From contig NC_050097.1 of NCBI RefSeq assembly GCF_902167145.1, forward strand, positions 39,602,095 to 39,666,094: 64,000 nucleotides of DNA. The letters are read 5' to 3'. The DNA comes from Zea mays (taxonomy: Eukaryota > Streptophyta > Magnoliopsida > Poales > Poaceae). Positions within the stretch are counted from its first letter, which is position 1; every line of letters begins with the position of its first letter. The notes under the pieces were generated by a model. The model saw only the letters and a program-made list of their open reading frames with translations, made no database searches and was not told the origin of the DNA. A program made the translations under genes and the position numbers. Below, piece by piece: positions 56,538 to 64,000 of the stretch.

Positions 56538-58351
56538 GTGTGTGTTTGGTTTGGTTTTTGGATTTGGATTTTGCCCCTAAAAGTCAAAAGCCAAACCAAA
56601 AGGTTTGATCCAGGAAGTAGCTTTTTCTAAAAGTTGTCTTTCTCACAATGTAAAAGTAAAAGCACTCCTAGACCTGCTTTTATTGGCTTTCAGATGGAAT
56701 TATGAAAACATATATGAAAGGGAAATAGGCTCAAACCTTTTCCTAAATGATTTTGGTGGTTGAATTGCCCAACACAAATAATTGGACTAACTAGTTTGCT
56801 CTAGATTATATGCTCTACAGGTGCCAAAGGTTCATCTACAACTATACTAAATCGACTGTCCGGAATACCGTAGATTATTCCGGACAGGAGAAACTTTTTG
56901 GAAAATCAGGCCAAGAGCGGACCGTCCGGGCCCTTGCGGCGGACCGTCCGCGACACTACTTTGACTTCGACCAGGAACTACAAATCAGGGATAGTCCGAC
57001 TAAACCGCGGACCGTCCAGCTACAATGCGCGGACCGTCCGGCTATAATTCACGGACAGTCCGCAAGTGAAGACCTGGTTCAGCCCGAAGGTGACAAGTTG
57101 AGCAAAAGGAATTATATAGCTGGCGCGGACCGTCCGGGACCAAGGGCAGACCGTCCGCGTGGTGTCACCGAGGCAGATAGCCGTTGATCTAACCATTGAT
57201 CTATCAGAAGTATCCGTTGAAGATGTCAGAATCGACCGTTGGAGGGTCGCGGACCGTCCGGGCCCTAGCCGCGGACCGTCCGCCAGTGCAATTTCTGGCA
57301 GATGCGCCCCAACGGCTATATGGGTGGTTGAGGGCTATAAATACCACCCCAACCGGCCACTTCAAGGCGAGGGAGCCCAAGCAACATTCCAAGTCATCTA
57401 GTTGACATACTTAAGCCCTCCCAACCACATATATTCATTGATCCATCTTATACACAAGATTTAGACCACTACAACCAACACAAGTGCCACAAAAGAGAGA
57501 GCAAGCAAAAGAGAGCTACTCATTTGAGTTTAGCACTAGTGCCTTGTGAGATTCATCGAGAGATAGTGTGTGCTTCATCTTTGTGTTCATTTGCGCGTGG
57601 AGTATTGACTCCCATCGAACTTCCTCCAAAGTTTTGGAGGTTTGTAAAAGCTAGCAAGAGACACCAAAGAGTGTGGTGGTCCTTGTGGGATCGAGAGTGA
57701 TCCTTGAGAAGAAGAAGAGCTCGCCGATCCTTGTGTGATCGGGGGAGAGAGGGAAAGGGTTGAAAAAGACCCGTCCTTAAGTGGACTCCTCAACGGGGAC
57801 TAGGCCTTCGAGGGTCGAACCTCGGTAAAACAAATCACCCGTGTCCATTGTGTTTATTGCTTGTGATTTGCTTGTTTTCCTTTGCTCTAAGTTTTCTTGC
57901 ACCATTATTTGCTAATATCATTAGGTGTTGCTTCAAGTTCAATTCCCATTTAGTGAAGCAACACGTTGCAAGAAAGAACTTGTCCTAGTGCTCTTCTTAT
58001 CTAAGGTTTCTTGCTTTGTTATTCTATAACTTATTAGTTGTATTGATTTATCACTCCCGCATTATTTAGCAATACTCTTTTCAAGCAAGAACTTAGTTTG
58101 TATACTCCTATATTTGTATATCTTGTTCTAACCACTAATCAAGGGATCTAGTTGGGGGATAAAGTTTTAATTTTCAGGTTTTGCCTATTCACCCCCCCCC
58201 CCCTAGGCGACTTTCAATATATCGAAGAACTTTTAACGATTTTTAGTGGTTTCCACCAAACGGTTTTTAGCTTTTTAACAACTCACAACCAACAACAACT
58301 TTTTCACAGCTCACAACTTTTTTCACAGCCACAGCCCAACCAAACATATCC
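56538..58351. mobile_element. Tourist-like MITE split by a solo LTR
   Basis: The left end GTGTGTGTTTGGTTTGG and the right end CCAACCAAACATATCC are roughly inverted, with TTA at both flanks (56535-56537, 58352-58354). Without the LTR and one ATATA it is about 307 bases. The inner part contains more AAAAGC/GCTTTT pairs. Ends are less perfect than in the MITE at 53729. Confidence 0.65.
56715..58216 (+). repeat. Solo Sirevirus LTR (J)
   Basis: 1502 bases, TGAAAGGGAAATAGG ... GCGACTTTCA, flanked by ATATA on both sides (56710-56714, 58217-58221), with no internal region. The edges match the element A and B families (minus-strand B reads the same), but the central palindromes are GCGGACCGTCCGC-like instead of CACCGGACAGTCCGGTG. 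TATAAATA is at 57336-57343. Formed by recombination between the two LTRs of a former element. Confidence 0.92.
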
Positions 58352-58354
58352 TTA

Positions 58355-58931
58355 GTCTTATGTGCTCCATGACTCGCATTTGACAACTCTAATGCCTCGC
58401 TATGTGTTTGGCGACATTGAGCCGCTATGTCTGGAAACTTAGAGAGCGAGACCTCCCATTCTTCAAGCTCTATATATTCCCGTGAACAATCGTGGGCAGG
58501 ATTCTAGGTGGGAGCTCATAGCTGTCGCTGGGCCTTCCCGTGAACAATCATGGGGCAGACATCTTCTAGAGTCCCTAGTGAACTCGAGAGCTATCAACCC
58601 CACCGACGCCTATATGTTCAGAGGTCTCAACTTCCATGCAGAGGAGAGCAGCAGTAGTACTAAAAAGGCCAGCCTCTAGCACGGAGGCGGACGGCCCGGG
58701 AGGCCATGGCTCTCAGGGTGTCTCGTGCTGTGGACACGGCGTCGCGTGGCTGCCTCTCCTGCTCAGGCTCCTCAAAGGCATTCACGAACTCCTCCTGTTG
58801 CAACATGTACGCCAACGCTGCGGCATCTTCAGATTGCTCTAATCTTGTCAACAGCAGCTGCGAGGCAGGGATGAAGCCCCTCCTGTTGTTACTGTTTCTT
58901 GTGCTGCCATGTGTGCTGACGATGAAGTTCG
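58355..58931. other. Low-copy spacer with a coding-like stretch
   Basis: On the minus strand, about 58660-58880 is an open frame of gene-like composition (TRLEQSEDAAALAYMLQQ, ending RARGWPF with a stop at 58660). No domain is recognised, no start context is convincing, and it is cut by element E. Probably a gene fragment. Confidence 0.35.
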
Positions 58932-60321
58932 TGTAGGAAACGAGTGACGCCTAAGAGGGGGTGAATTAGGACTTCTAAAACTTTCGCTAAACTAGGCCAC
59001 AATTAAATCCCTAGAGCAAAACCTATGCAAATAGTCAAACTAGAATGTGCAAACTAGGTTTTGTCTAAGTGTTGCTATCTCTACCGCAAAGGCTAAGTTT
59101 CAATCTACACTAGATATGTATGAATACAAGATTGAAACTTAAATGCTTAATATAAATGAGGAAACTTAAAGAGCAAAGTAGAGAAGCAAACTCTCGTGGA
59201 TGACGCCGGTATTTTTACCGAGGTATCCGGAACCGTGCAAGGTCCCGACTAATCCTCGTTGGTGCCCCTACGCGAAGGGAAGCCCACGCGAGGGCCAAGC
59301 ACCTCGGTCGAGTAACTCTGTAGAGAGCCGCGGGCCTTCTCCACATGCAAGTGGTGCTCCGCTTCCGGCTCCTCTCGGACGCTCCCCGCCGTCTCCACTA
59401 TCGAGCTTCCGGCCGAAACGCCGCGGGCCTCGTTCCCTCCGGTACACGGTGGCGGCCGTGACACAAACGCGGTTGTCACGGTCTCGCAAGACTCTCGCCC
59501 CACTCGGTACAATTACAATGGCTCACGCAAGAGCCGAGGGGTTGTGAGGTTTATCTAAACTCACTCAACAATCTAGGGTTCACCTAGAGCAAGCGCTAAA
59601 GCGGTCTAACTAACCTAAGCACTTCGCAAAGCACCTACGCTAATCACCGAGTGATTCTATTAAGCACTTGGGTGTTTGAGCACTTGGAAATGTCTACAAT
59701 ATGCCTTGGTATGTTGCTTGGGCTCCCACACATGAGAATGGCCGGTTGGGGTGGTATTTATAGCCTCCACACCCCCAACTAGCCGTTGGACAGAAAGCAG
59801 CAGCTTTCTGTCGTCGGGTGCACCGGACAGTCCGGTGCACCACCGGACACTGCACAGTAGATGTCCGGTGCACGCCACGTCAGCCGACCGTTGGCGCCTG
59901 TAGCAGTCGACCGTTGGATCCGACCGTTGCCGTCTGCCCGTTGGCACACCGGACAGTCCGGTGCTACAGCCAGAGAGCGTCTGTCTGCGGCCTCTCTGCG
60001 CAGACTGTCCGGTGCCTCACCGGACAGTCCGGTGCACACCGGACACCAATGTCCGGTGCGCCACCAGGCGCTGGCTGACAGCCCTTATCTTGGATTTCTT
60101 CGCTGATTTCTTCGGGCTTCTTTGTTCTTGAGTGTTGGACTCCTATGCATCTTTTTATGTCTTTTTTGAGGTGTTGCATCCTCATTGCCTTGGTCCAATT
60201 CTCTTTGCATCCTGTGAACTACAAACACAAACACTAGAAAACTTATTAGTTCACGGATTGTGTTGTTCATCAAACACCAAAACTCAATTAGCCAAATGGC
60301 CCGGGGTCCATTTTCCTTACA
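58932..60321 (-). repeat. 3' LTR of element E
   Basis: 1390 bases, + strand TGTAGGAAACGAGTGACG ... TTTTCCTTACA. CACCGGAC-type palindromes at about 59815-60065; sense TATA at 59755-59762. Confidence 0.9.
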
Positions 60322-61736
60322 ATCTCCCCCTTTTTGGTGATTGATGACAACACAACCAAAGCAAGCAAATAATACAAGTATTTGAGTGAAAATATGCAAT
60401 CTACTTGCTAAGATGCATGATTGTCCCCACAAAGTGATATTATGGACTTAAGCCTCCCCCTAACTCCATAATTCACTTACTTCCTATTTTTGGACCAAAT
60501 AACCAAAACCACTTGAAAAGCCATTTGTAGATAAAATTTTAAGTTGGTGGTGTTTGGTGTTTGATATAGTTTTCATTGCTTTGGTCCCTAAACTTCTCCC
60601 CCTTTGGCATCAACCACCGAAAAGGAAGATATTAAAAGCATGTAGGAAGTAAATAAAAGCTTGCCCTTATCAAGAATTGTATCAAATGATATCACTAGAA
60701 GGATATTAAATTAAACTATGTGAATGATACCACTTGAAGGAGTCCTCAAAAGATTACTCCCCCTAAATGAGTATTCTCCTTTAGAAAGAGTTTTTCTCCC
60801 CCTTTAGAGATGAAGAAATACTCCCCCTGACAGAGATCCTCTACTTAGGAAAAAGCATGTGAAAAACTAGAGGAGCACGACATGATTTGAAAAGACTAAC
60901 TTCCCTTATGCATAGGTAACAGAATATGAGTTAACTACTTATGCATTTATAGCAACATGGAAGCATATGATATGAAATATAGTCTAATCAAATATTGGAG
61001 AAGACATGTAAATGATACTAAATTTAGTCTCAAAAGATACCAATTGAAAGTCAATGGTGAGCTTGAGAGACATGAGAGTTCTTGGAGATTTTGCAGTGGA
61101 AGATTGTTGTCTTTCTCCGGGGACTTCATTTTCCTTACAATGAGACTATCACATGAAATAGACTTGAAAAGATGTTAGTCTCAAGGTGTTAGATTATAGA
61201 GTAACCTCCCCCTAAAGGTGTGCATACAAGTTTTGAATACTTGTAGGAGACATGCACTTTGATTTGATATCAAGAGGGGCAAATTATCCATAATCCAAAC
61301 TTTGGCACATATAAGTTAAATGATACACTTGTAGAAATCAAAATTTTCAATTGATGCATCATTTACTATGGAGTGATATAGAAGCTATGTGCCGTGCTTA
61401 AATAAACATTTTAAGCCATGTAGGTTTGCTTAAGTATATGAATCAAAAACAAGCAATCCTACCATATGATTTACCTAGTATGCATGATTTTAAACAAAAG
61501 TACATAACAAATGTAATACTAGGCAAGAAAGGTAAACTAGATAAAAGATAAAAAGATACGCATATCTAAAAACGAGAAATATAATAAAACTAGTTACCTT
61601 AGTTATGGGTGGGAAATTTGGGTCCAAAAATTTTCACTAACCCACTTGGCAATAACCTTGATCCAATATGATGTATCCCATGATATACATCCCAACTTTG
61701 CCAAGTCTCCAAATTTCCCGCAGACCTTCGGTCCAC
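60322..61736 (-). other. Element E non-coding tail with repeated polypurine tracts
   Basis: There is no gene. A polypurine tract abuts the LTR (60322-60334). CTCCCCCT blocks on + lie near 60451, 60596, 60758, 60795, 60822 and 61206, including TTTGGCATCAACCACCG after 60596 and AAAGGTGTGCATAC after 61206, the same words as in B and C. Confidence 0.75.
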
Positions 61737-63845
61737 TCACTTCCCTTTTGGGATCCAAACCTTCTTGGTGCTTTTCATGGTTGAAATTATTTCCTTTGGC
61801 ACCCAGATGCGTTTGGCCCCCTTTCCTTTGTTGCCTTGCTTGTTGGCCTTGATTGCTATCACCTTTCCATTCTTTTTTTTCTTGATCAAATATGGTGTAA
61901 CATCCTTTTTGTTCACCTTTTTGATGTAGGTGCTGGAGATTTTGCTTGATGGCTTTTGCTTGAGCTTTTGCCTTTGATTATCCCTGGTCATCACCTTGCA
62001 TTGGAAAGACTTGTGGCCTTCCATGTGGCATAGCCTACAAATCACAGTTTCTCCCTCTACAGGCTTGTTCACTCCCGCAGTGGTGTTATCCTGTGGAGGT
62101 CGGATTTGTTTGGCTTTGCCTTTCTTGTCATACAAAGCCTTTCCAAGGCGAGCCACTTCTTGCTTTAATTGTTCATTTTCCTTTGCAACCTCATCCGAAC
62201 ATTTCTCTACAACAATATTCTCAACAACGACTTGGTTGCAGGAGTTAGAATCATCAATTAAATCAAAGCAGGAAGTAGAAGCATCTTTCTTAATTATTTC
62301 AGGTATTTCAACTAAAGATGCTGCTGGGGTGCTACCAATGTTTTCTAGCTTAGTAGTTAGCTCATTATTGTGTATGCTAAGAATTTCCATTTTCTCTAGC
62401 AAATTTTCAATAGCTTCTTGGGAGCTAGCTAACTTAGCCTTAAGTTTTTCATTCTTTTTAATAAGGCTATCATCGGTAGCAGTGGATGGAGCACTAGATT
62501 CTAATAGCTCAATTTTAGTTGACAGCTCACAATTTAAGTTTGCAAAAGTTTCAAAATTTTCTAGCAAACCTTTATAATCATTTTGGGAGCTAATCAACTT
62601 ATTTTTCAAAGTTTTAAGTTGAGCTTTTTGCTTAGTGCAAACATCCTGGAAAAATTCTACGGCTTCCGCAAGCTCATCTACAGAGGGCTTTCCCTCACCT
62701 TCATCATCACTACTACTTTCATCACTAGAGGATGGAATGCTTTTGTTACCTCTTGCCATAAGGCATTTGTGTGATGAGCGTGATGAGGACCGGTGGCTAC
62801 GCGTCCTTGGATGTTCATCTTCACTTGAAGAATCATTCCAAGTTCTAACACTTGTTAGCGCCTTGCCTTTGCTCCTCTCCTTTTTGGGTTTGGCCATATT
62901 TGGACAGTTGTCCCTGAAGTGGCCCTTCTCCCCACATGCGAAGCATCCTCTCTTCCTTTGCTTTTTCCTGTCAATGTTAAAGAGAAGATCCTCGACCTGC
63001 AGGGGCACACCCATTAGATTAATCTTGCGGATCATCCTCATTACCTTTCCGACGCGTCGGATTGTTTCTTCGTCCTCGGAGGATGATGTGCATGGCTGAT
63101 TATCTTCATCATCATCACTTTCTTCTTCTTCCTCTTCTTCGCTTGAGGAACTTGGAGTGGGAGCCTTCTTTTTGCCCTTCCTTTCATCACATGCAAAAGC
63201 ATATGGTCTTGAGGATGTTGGCTCCTCTCCCCGACTCATTTTTCGCGACATCTCAAAAGCCGTGATTTTGCCAATTACAATGGTCGGGGTCATGTTGCTC
63301 AAGTCCTCCATGTTGTGAAGGATGGTGATGATGCTCCCATATCTTTGTTGTGGTAGCAGGGAAATAATCTTCCTCACAATGTTCGCATCACCTAGCTTAT
63401 TAATGCCAATCGAATTGAGCTCATTGATAATTAGATTCAAACGAGAATACATGTATCTAACAAGCTCATCATCTTTCATAGCAAAAGAATTATAATCATT
63501 TAAGACAAGGCAATGTTTTTGCTCACGGACATTGGATGTGCCGTCATGGAGCTCATGCAATTTTAGCCAAATCTCATTAGCAGTTTTTAAGGTAAATACT
63601 TGATTAAAAATATCCATGCTAAGAGATTCATACAAGCAATTTTTGGCTCTAACATTTAAATGAATTTCTTTTTCCTCACTCGTGGTGGGTTTCTCGGGAT
63701 TCTTGAGGGGTTTCATCCCGTCACGAGTGACTCTCCAAACACCTAGATCAACAGCCTCTAGGTAACAAGCCATTCTAGCACTATAATATGGGAAGTTAGT
63801 GCCGTCGAAGTGTGGTGGCCTATGGGTATCCATCCCTTCCTCCAA
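61737..63845 (-). CDS. gag: Element E Gag, intact, two separated zinc knuckles
   Basis: 702 residues from ATG 63845 (MEEGMDTHRPPHFDG). Residues about 10-210 are a UBN2-type gag core (FPYYSARMACYLEAVDLGVW, LVRYMYSRLNLIINELNS). Residues about 225-265 are acidic and serine-rich. A first CCHC knuckle, CFACGEKGHFRDNC, is near residue 303. A long coiled coil follows. A second knuckle, CRLCHMEGHKSFQC, is near residue 603. The C-terminus is the Sirevirus signature ending KKVWIPKGK. There are no stops or frameshifts. Gag without pol suggests trans-mobilisation by a related element. Confidence 0.88.
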   Translation of the reverse strand: MEEGMDTHRPPHFDGTNFPYYSARMACYLEAVDLGVWRVTRDGMKPLKNPEKPTTSEEKEIHLNVRAKNCLYESLSMDIFNQVFTLKTANEIWLKLHELHDGTSNVREQKHCLVLNDYNSFAMKDDELVRYMYSRLNLIINELNSIGINKLGDANIVRKIISLLPQQRYGSIITILHNMEDLSNMTPTIVIGKITAFEMSRKMSRGEEPTSSRPYAFACDERKGKKKAPTPSSSSEEEEEEESDDDEDNQPCTSSSEDEETIRRVGKVMRMIRKINLMGVPLQVEDLLFNIDRKKQRKRGCFACGEKGHFRDNCPNMAKPKKERSKGKALTSVRTWNDSSSEDEHPRTRSHRSSSRSSHKCLMARGNKSIPSSSDESSSDDEGEGKPSVDELAEAVEFFQDVCTKQKAQLKTLKNKLISSQNDYKGLLENFETFANLNCELSTKIELLESSAPSTATDDSLIKKNEKLKAKLASSQEAIENLLEKMEILSIHNNELTTKLENIGSTPAASLVEIPEIIKKDASTSCFDLIDDSNSCNQVVVENIVVEKCSDEVAKENEQLKQEVARLGKALYDKKGKAKQIRPPQDNTTAGVNKPVEGETVICRLCHMEGHKSFQCKVMTRDNQRQKLKQKPSSKISSTYIKKVNKKDVTPYLIKKKKNGKVIAIKANKQGNKGKGAKRIWVPKEIISTMKSTKKVWIPKGK

Positions 63846-63900
63846 AAAGTGTCGGCTCTTTTAGCGGTGAAGCTAAAGCGTTTCAAATGAGCCAAACTGG

Positions 63901-63912
63901 GCTCTGATACCA
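63901..63912 (-). other. Primer-binding site of element E
   Basis: Minus strand TGGTATCAGAGC, two bases from the LTR edge. Confidence 0.9.
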
Positions 63913-63914
63913 CT

Positions 63915-64000
63915 TGTAGGAAACGGGTGACGCCTAAGAGGGGGGTGAATTAGGACTTCTAAAACTTTCACTAAACTAGGCCACAATTAAATCCCTAGAG
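63915..64000 (-). repeat. 5' LTR of element E, cut by the window end
   Basis: The first 86 bases match 58932 onward with few changes (for example CGGGTG against CGAGTG, and one more G in the G run). Confidence 0.9.

Larger units (their letters stand above)
58932..64000 (-). mobile_element. Sirevirus element E, gag-only, running off the window
   Basis: Minus-oriented: 3' LTR 58932-60321, polypurine tract, non-coding tail to 61736, gag 61737-63845, PBS 63901-63912 and the 5' LTR from 63915. Only 1.4 kb lie between gag and the 3' LTR, and no enzyme is encoded. The left target duplication would be GTTCG (58927-58931). A scrap of the same LTR family is at 3656. Confidence 0.9.

Overview
The window looks like intergenic DNA from a large-genome grass, most probably Zea mays or a close relative. 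The reasons are dense nested LTR retrotransposons of the Sirevirus (Opie/Ji-type Copia) and Tat/Grande-RIRE2-type Gypsy groups, typical grass MITEs, and one cysteine-rich Bowman-Birk inhibitor gene. Nothing bacterial or organellar is seen. All names come from motifs read in the sequence; no database was searched.

Layout. 1-3213 is the 3' end of a plus-oriented Gypsy element (G). 3790-51006 is one old minus-oriented Sirevirus (D) exploded by later insertions: C (3971-12851, TSD ATCTT) lies in its pol, and A (14179-49911, plus strand) lies in its 5' LTR. A is itself split in gag by a truncated hAT transposon (15815-26448), which contains Gypsy element H (16554-25950, TSD GACAA). A is split again in pol by Sirevirus B (29439-45304, TSD TTCTT), whose gag contains Gypsy element I (35877-43262, TSD CCTTG). 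51007-56534 is low-copy DNA with the only ordinary gene (52862-53401, minus), a TA microsatellite, Stowaway, Tourist and CACTA MITEs, and an unassigned TIR element carrying a captured exon. 56538-58351 is a Tourist-like MITE split by a solo Sirevirus LTR (J, TSD ATATA). 58932-64000 is Sirevirus E, gag-only and running off the window.

How the parts relate. The three Gypsy elements G, H and I each carry, between the sense coding region and the 3' LTR, an antisense gene. It encodes a Transposase_28-like ('putative gypsy type transposon') protein followed by a coiled coil. In H and I it has its own TATA box and two introns whose splicing keeps the frame. H has pol but no gag; I has gag but no pol; their primer-binding regions and LTR ends are alike, so they look like complementary partners. 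Among the Sireviruses, A, C and D keep damaged pol, while B and E have intact gag and no pol at all. Sirevirus LTRs carry arrays of a GC-rich palindrome. Its copy number differs between the two LTRs of one element, and in solo LTR J it is replaced by a different palindrome.
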